From an uncultured Lachnospiraceae bacterium (lineage in GTDB: Bacteria; Bacillota; Clostridia; Lachnospirales; Lachnospiraceae), in contig CATJJD010000203.1 of NCBI GenBank assembly GCA_949740385.1, positions 1-34,952 of the forward strand: DNA of 34,952 nt. Reading direction: 5' to 3'. Positions within the stretch are counted from its first letter, which is position 1, and each line of letters begins with the position of its first letter. The notes under the pieces are model-generated. The model was not told where the DNA came from. It did not search any database and worked only from the letters and a program-made list of their open reading frames with translations. Shown here one piece after another: positions 1 to 7,247 of this stretch. The translations under genes were made by a program, and so were the position numbers.

Positions 1-1580
1 CCAGCTTTGAGGCTTACCCTGGCATTCCGGTGTTTCACAGCCGGGATCTGGCCAACTGGGAGCAGATCGGCTATGCCATGACAAAGGAGAACGGCTTCCA
101 TGTGGAGGCCAACACCTACGCCGGAGGCGTGATGGCGCCGACCATCCGCTGGCACCGGGGAACCTTCTATATTATTAACTGCAATTTTGCGGACAGAGGC
201 AATTTCATTATCACTGCAAAGGACCCGGCAGGCCCCTGGTCTGCGCCCCACTGGCTGGACGATGTGCCGGGCATCGACGCATCCTTTTTCTTTGACGGGG
301 ACAAATGCTTCGTTATGGGAACCGGCGATGTGGTGAAGCATCCGGACGGCTCCTTCGAGCGGGGCATCTGGGCGGCGGAGTACGACATCGAGAATTTCCG
401 CCTCCTGGGCGAGCCAACGACAATCTGGGACAGCGCGCTGCGGAACGCAGCCTCCCCGGAGGCCCCGCACCTCTACAAAATCGGCGGTTACTACTATCTG
501 ATGATCGCAGAGGGCGGCACCGAGCACTACCACGCCGTCACCGTGGCCCGCAGCAAATCGGTGCTTGGCTGGTACGAGGGCAACCCGGCCAACCCGGTTA
601 TGACCCACCGGCACTTCGGCTTCGACTGCCCCATCGCAAACGTTGGGCACGCGGACTTCGTGGACACGCCGGAGGGAAACTGGTATGCGGTGATGCTGGC
701 ATCCCGCACCATTGAGGGCATCTACAAAAACCTGGGCCGGGAGACCTACATCTGCCCGGTGCTCTGGGAGCGTGACTGGCCCGTCTTTTCTCCGCGCACC
801 GGAAAGCTTGAGTGGGAATATCCGGCCGACGGCAGCCTGCCCTGGACGGAATATGAGCCGGAGCCGCCGCGGGACGGCTTTGACTCACAGGAGCTTCCGC
901 TGTACTGGAGCTTCTGGGGCACGCCCTACGACGATTTCTGGCGCATTGAGAACAGCCGCCTGTACTTAAAATGTCTGCCTCACGGCATCGCGGAGGATTT
1001 AAAGCCCTTTGGCGGTCCGAAGCAGACGGGGGACAGCATCAGCCTGCTTGGCCGCAGACAGCGGCAGATCAATTTCGACGCAGCGCTCTCCATGGAGTTT
1101 ACACCGGAAGGTGCGGAGGCGGCGGGATTTATCGTGCTGCAGGCAAGCAACCATCAGCTGAGAGTGGAGCGGGCCGTGGCCGGGGAGCCGTCGCTTCGGA
1201 CGGACAGCGTGTGGGACTGTCCCCGTCAGCCGGCGGGCACACAGGTGCTGCGCCTTGTGCTCTCCACCTGCGATTTTGACCTTATGCCTTTTATGCCGGG
1301 CTTTACGAGCAAAACGAACACCACGGTTCTCGCGGAGGTTCCATGGGACAGCCACACGACGATCATCCGTCTGCAGGCAGTCGGGGAGCACTACACCTTC
1401 ACATACGGCGCAGACGAGTCGCATCTTCTGCCGCTGGCGGAAGATGTGGACGGAAAACGGATCAATCCTGAGAAGGTCGGAGGCATGGTCGGCACCATGC
1501 TTGCCATGTTCGCCACCGGAAACCGGACGGAAAGCGAAAATGAGGCTGCCTTCGACTGGTTCGAATACCGGGAGAAGTAA
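1..1580 (+). CDS. Glycoside hydrolase family 43 enzyme (xylosidase/arabinofuranosidase type), 5' end cut by window
   Basis: The reading frame is open back to base 3 (codons SFEAYPGIPVFHSRDL), so the GTG at base 30 in the ORF track is internal and the true start lies outside the window. The text before that GTG is typical of the first blades of a GH43 five-bladed propeller. The motif GIDASFFFDGD carries the Asp that tunes the acid, and SPEAPHLYK carries the general-acid Glu; the catalytic base Asp would lie upstream of the window. The last ~200 residues look like the beta-sandwich (concanavalin-like) domain found at the C-terminus of GH43 beta-xylosidases. The likely role is removing xylose or arabinose from short xylan oligosaccharides. 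Presence of a signal peptide cannot be judged. It lies upstream of, and on the same strand as, a CUT1 sugar importer. Exact substrate is unknown. Confidence 0.9.
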   Translation, partial: SFEAYPGIPVFHSRDLANWEQIGYAMTKENGFHVEANTYAGGVMAPTIRWHRGTFYIINCNFADRGNFIITAKDPAGPWSAPHWLDDVPGIDASFFFDGDKCFVMGTGDVVKHPDGSFERGIWAAEYDIENFRLLGEPTTIWDSALRNAASPEAPHLYKIGGYYYLMIAEGGTEHYHAVTVARSKSVLGWYEGNPANPVMTHRHFGFDCPIANVGHADFVDTPEGNWYAVMLASRTIEGIYKNLGRETYICPVLWERDWPVFSPRTGKLEWEYPADGSLPWTEYEPEPPRDGFDSQELPLYWSFWGTPYDDFWRIENSRLYLKCLPHGIAEDLKPFGGPKQTGDSISLLGRRQRQINFDAALSMEFTPEGAEAAGFIVLQASNHQLRVERAVAGEPSLRTDSVWDCPRQPAGTQVLRLVLSTCDFDLMPFMPGFTSKTNTTVLAEVPWDSHTTIIRLQAVGEHYTFTYGADESHLLPLAEDVDGKRINPEKVGGMVGTMLAMFATGNRTESENEAAFDWFEYREK

Positions 1581-1586
1581 TTATCA

Positions 1587-1621
1587 TCCAACTCCATGTC
1601 ATAATTGTCCTATTTCTGTAA
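1587..1621 (+). promoter_or_regulatory. Candidate AraC-type tandem operator, copy 1
   Basis: TCCAACT is followed exactly 21 bp later (start to start) by TCCTATTTCTG, upstream of the binding-protein gene. The same pair with the same spacing recurs at 3304-3338; 26 of 35 positions are identical. A 21-bp phase (two helical turns) is what AraC-family proteins with two helix-turn-helix motifs use on direct repeats. Binding by the regulator at 5256 is inference. Confidence 0.55.
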
Positions 1622-1675
1622 TGATAATGTTGATAAAATGGACGCATCATATATAACAGAAAGGGGATTTACATT

Positions 1676-3217
1676 ATGAAAAAGATGGTTTCATTGCTTC
1701 TGACTCTCGGCATGACTGCCGGGCTGCTGGCCGGATGCGGCGGCGGCGCAGACGCCGGGAAGGACAATAACAATGCCACAGGCGGCACGCAAAGCGCAGA
1801 CGGAAGCGGCGCCTCGGACGGCGAAACTTACCACATGGTTATGGAGCTGATCACCTACGGCTTCGACGATCCGGATCTTCCGATGATCCAGGACGCGGTC
1901 AACGCGATTTCCGTTCCGGCGATCGGCGTGGAGGTTGAGTTCATGACCGTACCGATCGGTGAGATGGCTACCAGGCTCGGGCTTTTGGTATCCGGCAATC
2001 AGCAGATCGACCTGGTTGTGACCGGACTTCTGACTACTCCGGCAAATCTTGCGGCCGAGGGACTGATCCAGCCGATCACCCGGTACGTGGAAGACTCCGG
2101 GGATCTTATGAAGCTGGCGGACGGCATTATCGACGCGTGTAAGGTGAACGGGGAGATTTACTGCTATCCGGGCAGCACGGCATGCGGCGCGCAGGTTACG
2201 TTCTTCTACGACGCTGACCTGGCGGCGCAGTACAACATCCAGATGCCGGAGCAGCTGAAATCTGAGGCAGACTGGGAAGCGCTTCTCTCACAGGTTAAGG
2301 AGAGCGGCATGGAGCAGTACGGCGTTTCACTGGGCGACGGCAATGCCTGCGAGTTCGAGTGGATGGACTTCGATGCGCTCGGCGATACTGCTTACAACTC
2401 CTACGGCGTAATTATGGCTGACGGCGACGGCAGGACTGTCGAGAATATATATGCAACGGAAGCTTACAGGGCAAAATGCCGGATGCACCGCTCCTGGTAC
2501 GAGAAAGGCTACTGCGTTCCGGACTCCATCAGCAACGGCTATACAACACATGACACTATGGCACAGGGCGCGATCTTCGGCTTCGTCTCCAACGGCGGTG
2601 TCGGCATGAGCGCGGCTTACTGGAGCAAAATCACCGGAAAGAATATCGCCGGCATTCCGATGGAAGATATTACCACAACCGGCGACAATGTCATCAACTT
2701 CAGCTGGGGCGTTTCCTCCACCTGCGAGCAGCCGCAGAAGGTGATCGATTTCCTGGAGCTGCTCTACACTAACACAGAGCTGGCAAACATTATGAACTAC
2801 GGCATTGAGGGAACCCACTATGTGACACACGAGGGCAGTCAGATTATCAGCTACCCGGAGGGCGTGGATGCGACCACCTGCGGCTACGGCAATTTTGTGG
2901 GAACCTACGGCGACAGCTCTAAAATTTACCAGAGAGAGCCTCTGACCGACGAGTTTGTGGCAAATATCTCTGATTACATGTACCCGAACGCAACCCCGGC
3001 CGAATTCCTGGGCTACACCTTCGATCCGAGCAGCGTAACGACCGAAATCACTGCTGTTACTGCCGTAATCGGACAGTATGCGCCGGCATTGGAGTGCGGT
3101 ACGGTTGACCCTGACCAGATGATTCCGGAGTTCCTGGATGCATTAAATGCGGCAGGTATGGACAAAATCATCGCGGAAAACCAGGCGCAGCTTGACGCGT
3201 GGCTGGCTTCAAAATAA
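1676..3217 (+). CDS. CUT1 ABC transporter sugar-binding lipoprotein (module 1)
   Basis: A 513-residue extracellular solute-binding protein. It begins with a lysine-start signal peptide and a lipobox, LLAGC, placing the lipidated Cys at residue 21, followed by a Gly/Asp/Asn-rich linker. The mature part is the large two-lobed binding fold typical of LplA/YtcQ proteins that partner LplB- and YtcP-type permeases. It should capture an oligosaccharide at the outer face of the membrane and hand it to the permeases encoded at 3399 and 4362. The start is supported by the AAAGGGG ribosome site just upstream. It is followed by a hairpin terminator and then the permease pair, so it may be made in excess over the membrane parts. 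The ligand cannot be read from sequence; the GH43 and esterase neighbours suggest a xylan-derived oligosaccharide. Confidence 0.93.
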   Translation: MKKMVSLLLTLGMTAGLLAGCGGGADAGKDNNNATGGTQSADGSGASDGETYHMVMELITYGFDDPDLPMIQDAVNAISVPAIGVEVEFMTVPIGEMATRLGLLVSGNQQIDLVVTGLLTTPANLAAEGLIQPITRYVEDSGDLMKLADGIIDACKVNGEIYCYPGSTACGAQVTFFYDADLAAQYNIQMPEQLKSEADWEALLSQVKESGMEQYGVSLGDGNACEFEWMDFDALGDTAYNSYGVIMADGDGRTVENIYATEAYRAKCRMHRSWYEKGYCVPDSISNGYTTHDTMAQGAIFGFVSNGGVGMSAAYWSKITGKNIAGIPMEDITTTGDNVINFSWGVSSTCEQPQKVIDFLELLYTNTELANIMNYGIEGTHYVTHEGSQIISYPEGVDATTCGYGNFVGTYGDSSKIYQREPLTDEFVANISDYMYPNATPAEFLGYTFDPSSVTTEITAVTAVIGQYAPALECGTVDPDQMIPEFLDALNAAGMDKIIAENQAQLDAWLASK

Positions 3218-3248
3218 CTTATTTTCTTTATATCTTTTCTCTTATTGG

Positions 3249-3275
3249 GGGAAGTCCGCAGGGACTTCCCTTTTT
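3249..3275 (+). terminator. Intrinsic terminator or attenuator after the binding-protein gene
   Basis: A perfect 9-bp stem (GGGAAGTCC / GGACTTCCC) with a 4-nt loop is followed directly by five T. It lies between the binding-protein gene and the permeases, where partial termination would raise binding protein over permease. Confidence 0.85.
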
Positions 3276-3303
3276 GTTGCGCAATTTTTGCAGGTCATTA
3301 TTG

Positions 3304-3338
3304 TCCAACTGTTCATCACTATTTTCCTATTTCTGCAA
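3304..3338 (+). promoter_or_regulatory. Candidate AraC-type tandem operator, copy 2
   Basis: Second copy of the TCCAACT ... TCCTATTTCTG pair with the same 21-bp phase as at 1587-1621. It lies after the terminator and ~60 bp before the first permease gene, which suggests a second activator-dependent promoter. TACACT or TGTAAT near 3351-3361 could serve as a -10 box; no good -35 box is visible, as expected for an activated promoter. Confidence 0.55.
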
Positions 3339-3398
3339 ATGAGTCCCTGCTACACTGTAATCAGTCAATACTTACAGTCAAAATAAGGAGGGTTATTT

Positions 3399-4349
3399 AT
3401 GAAAGCAGCGCAGACATCCGCAAACGCGATGCAAAAAAAAGCCGGACGCGCAAACATGAAAAAATGGCTCCCACTGTTTATCATGGGACTGCCCGGATTT
3501 CTCTATCTGTTTATCAACAACTACATGCCGCTGTACGGGCTCGTAATCGCCTTCAAAAAGTACAACTACAAGCTGGGTATTTCCGGGAGCCCCTGGGCGG
3601 GACTTTCCAACTTCGAGTATCTGTTTAAAACAAAGGATGCCTGGATTATCACAAGAAACACGCTGGCATACAACCTTGTATTTATCGCATTAGACGCGGT
3701 GCTCTGTGTCGCTCTCGCGATCTTTCTGAACGAGGTACGGAAAAAGACTACGAAAAAGTTCTATCAAACCGTAATTCTTCTTCCTTACCTTATGTCTCTT
3801 GTTGTGGTTTCCTACCTGGCCTACGCCTTTCTCGGGGACCGCACCGGACTGATCAACAGCGTACTGAATGCAGTCGGACTTGAGAGCGTCCAGTTTTACT
3901 CGAATAAGTCCTACTGGCCCTTCATCCTCACCTTTGTGCGGATGTGGCGGGGCATCGGCTACGGAACCATCATCTATCTGTCCACACTGGTGGGCTTCGG
4001 CGACACCTGGTACGAGGCGGCGGAGCTGGACGGCGCAACCAAATGGCAGCAGATTAAATTTATTACGCTGCCGCTTTTAAAGCCGACCATCATTATGCTG
4101 ACAACCCTGTCAATGGGAAATATTTTCCGCTCCGACTTCGGCCTGTTCTATCAGGTTCCGAGAAACCAGGGCCTTCTGTACGCGGCCACCGACACCATCG
4201 ACACCTACGTGTTCCGCGCACTGCTCCAGAACGGCAACATCGGCCTGTCCTCCGCGGCGGCGTTTTACCAGTCCATCGTCTGCCTCATCACGATTCTGGT
4301 ATTCAACGGTATTATCCGCAGGGTCAGCAAAGAGAACGCATTATTCTAA
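3399..4349 (+). CDS. CUT1 ABC transporter permease, LplB type (module 1)
   Basis: A 316-residue integral membrane protein with about six hydrophobic segments. The MetI-type permease loop YEAAELDGATKWQQIKF (EAA motif, which docks onto the ATPase) sits about two thirds along. The N-terminal part (PLYGLVIAFKKYNYKLGI) is characteristic of the LplB group that pairs with large LplA-like binding proteins. A strong AAGGAGGG ribosome site precedes the ATG. It forms the translocation channel with the permease encoded 12 nt downstream. No ATP-binding subunit is encoded in the module, so a shared MsmK-type ATPase elsewhere in the genome is expected (inference). Confidence 0.93.
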   Translation: MKAAQTSANAMQKKAGRANMKKWLPLFIMGLPGFLYLFINNYMPLYGLVIAFKKYNYKLGISGSPWAGLSNFEYLFKTKDAWIITRNTLAYNLVFIALDAVLCVALAIFLNEVRKKTTKKFYQTVILLPYLMSLVVVSYLAYAFLGDRTGLINSVLNAVGLESVQFYSNKSYWPFILTFVRMWRGIGYGTIIYLSTLVGFGDTWYEAAELDGATKWQQIKFITLPLLKPTIIMLTTLSMGNIFRSDFGLFYQVPRNQGLLYAATDTIDTYVFRALLQNGNIGLSSAAAFYQSIVCLITILVFNGIIRRVSKENALF

Positions 4350-4361
4350 GGGGGTGTATGT

Positions 4362-5228
4362 ATGAGAGGACATAAAAAATTTCTTGCACTGTCGCACGCA
4401 GTACTGATTCTGGTATCCATACTGGCTATCCTTCCGTTCTGGCTGCTCATTATGGCATCCTTCACGGAGGAGAGCTGCGCGGTAAAGCACGGATACTCCC
4501 TCCTTCCGAAGGAGTGGTCCCTTGCGGCCTACCAGTATCTGGCAGACAAATGGCAGCTCTTCGGCAAGGGCTACCTGATCACAATTGTCGTCACCGTCGC
4601 AGGCGTGTGCGTCTGCGTCCTGATCACGCTCATGTTCAGCTATATGCTCTCCCGGCCGGGGCTTCCGGGCAGAAAGCTCCTGACCTTCTACGTGATCTTT
4701 ACGATGCTGTTCAACGGAGGTCTTGTTTCTACTTATATTATGTACTCACAGACCTTCCATATTAAAAATACGCTGTTTGCGCTGATTATTCCAAATCTGC
4801 TCACAAATGCCTTTTACATAACGATGGTGCGGAATTATTTTACAGGCAGCATCCCGCAGGAGCTTCTGGAGGCCGCAAGAATCGACGGCTGCTCGGAGTT
4901 CGGCATATTTTTCAAAGTGGCGCTGCCCCTCTCGAAGCCGATTATCGCCACCCTTGGGCTTCTCGTTGGCGTCAACTACTGGAACGACTGGCAGAACGGT
5001 ATGTACTATCTGGACGATTCCAGTCTCTACGGAATCCAGAATATCTTAAACGCCATCAACGAGAACAGCAAGTACCTGATGCAGGGCGGCGGAAGCGGCA
5101 CGGTGATGCCGACGGAGACGGTCCGCATGGCGGCTGCCATCCTTGGAATACTGCCGATTCTGATTGTATACCCGTTCTTCCAGGATTACTTCGTCAAGGG
5201 TATCACGATGGGCGCCGTCAAGGGATAA
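4362..5228 (+). CDS. CUT1 ABC transporter permease, YtcP/UgpE type (module 1)
   Basis: A 288-residue membrane protein and the second half of the permease heterodimer. The EAA loop LEAARIDGCSEFGIFFKVALP is present, as is the C-terminal YFVKGITMGAVKG signature common to this permease group. It starts 12 nt after the stop of the LplB-type permease behind an AAGGGGG ribosome site, so the two are surely co-transcribed. Its stop lies 27 bp from the stop of the convergent AraC gene; no convincing GC-rich terminator is seen in that short gap. Confidence 0.93.
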   Translation: MRGHKKFLALSHAVLILVSILAILPFWLLIMASFTEESCAVKHGYSLLPKEWSLAAYQYLADKWQLFGKGYLITIVVTVAGVCVCVLITLMFSYMLSRPGLPGRKLLTFYVIFTMLFNGGLVSTYIMYSQTFHIKNTLFALIIPNLLTNAFYITMVRNYFTGSIPQELLEAARIDGCSEFGIFFKVALPLSKPIIATLGLLVGVNYWNDWQNGMYYLDDSSLYGIQNILNAINENSKYLMQGGGSGTVMPTETVRMAAAILGILPILIVYPFFQDYFVKGITMGAVKG

Positions 5229-5255
5229 TTATTAAGTTATCATTTAATTAATCAC

Positions 5256-6107
5256 TCACAGGCCGTGAGCGAACTGCTGCGGCGTCATATGCTCCGTCTT
5301 TTTGAATACGGAGCAGAAATAGCTCGGGGAGTCGAAGCCGCACAGGCGGGCGATCTCCCCGACCTTCTTTTCCGGGTGAGAGAGAAGCAGCACCTTCGAC
5401 TCCGCCACCCGCGTCTGGGTCAGGTGCTCCAAAACAGTCGATCCGGTATATTTTTTAAAAATATGGCACAGATACTCCTTCGAGAGTCCCGCCGCCTCCG
5501 CGATCTCCGCAAGGCCGATGCTCTCGGAATAGTGGTCCTGCATAAAACAGACCGCGGTGTGGATTTTTTCATTCTGAGGCTGGTATTTGCCGGCGCGGGT
5601 GAGGCTGATTTCCTGCGACAGCTCCGCAAGCAGCTGGTAGAGAAGGGCGGACAGCTCAATGTGCCCGTTGATCCCGTGGGCCTCGTATATCTCCCTCAGC
5701 CGATCCCAGTATGCCAGAATATGTTCCGGGTCGGACAGCCGGTACACGCCCGCCGCGTCCAGCCCGAACTGATGGGTGATCTCCTTCACAAGCGCTCCCC
5801 CGCAGCAGAGAAAATTGATGTACCAGTCCTCCCCGTTGTCGTAATAGATACTTGCAACTCCCGGCGGGAGCAGCATCCCGCTCCCCGGCGTCACCAGATA
5901 GGTTTTATCCCCCACAAACAGCCTGCCGCTCCCTTTCGTGCACTGAATCCACTGCCAGAAGTCCATGCCGTCAGGGCGGTCGATCGGCTCCTGCAGATGC
6001 CCGATTCCAAAACCGTCGAGAGCCAGCGGAAGATTCGGGTAGATTCTGGAATGTCCCGCAAAATTCAGCCGGTCGGAATCAGCGGTCTTCTTTTTTGCTT
6101 CTGCCAT
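5256..6107 (-). CDS. AraC-family transcriptional regulator with N-terminal cupin sensor
   Basis: A 283-residue cytoplasmic regulator. Residues ~25-110 look like the AraC-type cupin ligand-binding domain (for example YLVTPGSGMLLPPG). The last ~100 residues carry the two helix-turn-helix motifs: IGLAEIAEAAGLSKEYLCHIFKKY and VGEIARLCGFDSPSYFCSVFKK. An AAGGTGAT ribosome site precedes the ATG. It is convergent to the CUT1 permeases and divergent from the esterase at 6231. It is the natural candidate to bind the 21-bp tandem sites in front of the transporter genes and the inverted repeat in its own divergent promoter region; both assignments are inference. The inducing sugar is unknown. Confidence 0.92.
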   Translation of the reverse strand: MAEAKKKTADSDRLNFAGHSRIYPNLPLALDGFGIGHLQEPIDRPDGMDFWQWIQCTKGSGRLFVGDKTYLVTPGSGMLLPPGVASIYYDNGEDWYINFLCCGGALVKEITHQFGLDAAGVYRLSDPEHILAYWDRLREIYEAHGINGHIELSALLYQLLAELSQEISLTRAGKYQPQNEKIHTAVCFMQDHYSESIGLAEIAEAAGLSKEYLCHIFKKYTGSTVLEHLTQTRVAESKVLLLSHPEKKVGEIARLCGFDSPSYFCSVFKKTEHMTPQQFAHGL

Positions 6108-6118
6108 ATTATCACCTT

Positions 6119-6199
6119 AATATTTTAATATACAATCTTAATAATCAACGATTTACTTACATTTGCGCTCCTGATATGATATTAATATATTAAAATATT
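6119..6199. repeat. 14-bp perfect inverted repeat in a divergent promoter region
   Basis: AATATTTTAATATA at 6119-6132 is exactly reverse-complemented as TATATTAAAATATT at 6186-6199. One arm sits just before the AraC start, the other just before the esterase ribosome site. This symmetric placement suits an operator shared by the two divergent genes, but AT-rich DNA makes chance matches easier. Confidence 0.5.
6152..6180 (+). promoter_or_regulatory. Possible sigma-70-type promoter for the esterase-GH3 pair
   Basis: TTTACT and TATGAT are separated by 17 bp. The predicted start would fall in the right arm of the inverted repeat at 6186-6199, which would then act as an operator. The -35 box is only a partial match. 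Confidence 0.35.
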
Positions 6200-6230
6200 T
6201 CAGAAAAAATTTCAAGGAGGAACATTTGCC

Positions 6231-7169
6231 ATGCAGACTCAGACAATTCAGCTCTACGAAAACCGCACTGACGTGACGCTCACCGCCTACATACTCGACG
6301 ACTCCCGCGAGATGCTAAACGGCAGAAAACGGCCGGCGATCCTCGTCTGCCCCGGCGGCGCTTACGTGTTCTGCTCCGACCGGGAGGCGGAGCCGGTGGC
6401 GCTTCGGTTTGCGGCCATGGGCTACCACGCCTTCGTGCTGCGCTACTCTGTCTACAACAAGGGGGTTATGGTCGATCCCCGGGGCGAGCTTCCGGTTGAC
6501 CCGGACAGCCAGTACCCGAACGCCATGTGCGACGCTGCGGCGGCCATGCTCTGTATCCGGGACCACAGCGAGGACTGGCTCGTGGACACCGACCGGATCT
6601 TCTTAAGCGGTTACTCCGCGGGAGCCCACAACGCAGCCATGTTCTGTACCCACTGGAACGATCCGCTGATCCGGGAGCGCTTCGGCCGCCCGTCGTCCGA
6701 CTTCAGGCCTGCCGGCGCGGTGCTCGGATACGGCTACTACGACTGGGGCAGACTGCGTGAGGTCTCATCCCGGGACGAGATGGCCCGCATGATGGGCGAG
6801 GGCGTGGACATGTCCTACTTCGGAACGAGAAATCCTTCCAGGGAACAGTTTATTACCGCAAGTCCGGCGCTTGCCGTGACAGCTGACACGCCGCCGATGT
6901 TTCTCTGGACCACCTGCGGAGACCGCACGCTGCCCAGCGAGCAGTCCATGCTGATGGGATGCGCGCTGGCCAGGGCAGGCATTCCTTACGAGCTGCACAT
7001 TTTCGAGTCCGGCGACCACGGTCTCTCCCTGGCCGATCAGGCGTCCGCCGGAAATCCGGAGCAGATCAACGAGGATGTGGCGAACTGGATTCCTCTGGCC
7101 CAGCGCTGGCTCACAAGACATTTCCCGCTGGACGTCCCGACCGAAGTCGGCGGCAATCCCTTTGCGTAG
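6231..7169 (+). CDS. Alpha/beta-hydrolase esterase (acetyl-xylan-esterase-like)
   Basis: A 312-residue alpha/beta hydrolase without a signal peptide, so cytoplasmic. The oxyanion segment is ILVCPGGAYVF (in place of HGGGY). The nucleophile elbow GYSAGAHNA carries the catalytic Ser, GDRTLPSEQS a likely acid residue, and ESGDHGLSL the catalytic His near the C-terminus. Proteins of this shape in glycan loci remove acetyl groups from imported xylo-oligosaccharides so that GH43 and GH3 enzymes can act. An AAGGAGGA ribosome site fixes the start. It is divergent from the AraC gene and 78 bp upstream of the GH3 gene, probably in one transcript. A general acyl esterase or peptidase role cannot be excluded. 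Confidence 0.85.
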   Translation: MQTQTIQLYENRTDVTLTAYILDDSREMLNGRKRPAILVCPGGAYVFCSDREAEPVALRFAAMGYHAFVLRYSVYNKGVMVDPRGELPVDPDSQYPNAMCDAAAAMLCIRDHSEDWLVDTDRIFLSGYSAGAHNAAMFCTHWNDPLIRERFGRPSSDFRPAGAVLGYGYYDWGRLREVSSRDEMARMMGEGVDMSYFGTRNPSREQFITASPALAVTADTPPMFLWTTCGDRTLPSEQSMLMGCALARAGIPYELHIFESGDHGLSLADQASAGNPEQINEDVANWIPLAQRWLTRHFPLDVPTEVGGNPFA

Positions 7170-7247
7170 CGCAGGGTGCGGCGAAGCTCATACCGGCGGA
7201 AATTTTGTCCGCAGTCCATACAACTACAACTATAGCAAGGAGAAATT

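Noticed and set aside
1630-1657. TTGATA-N16-TATAAC as promoter of the first binding-protein gene
   Set aside because: The predicted transcript start would fall within the ribosome site, leaving almost no leader; kept only as a weak possibility.
5255-5269. CTCAC/GTGAG hairpin at the end of the AraC gene as a terminator
   Set aside because: Only five base pairs, overlapping the stop codon, and without a T-run on either strand.
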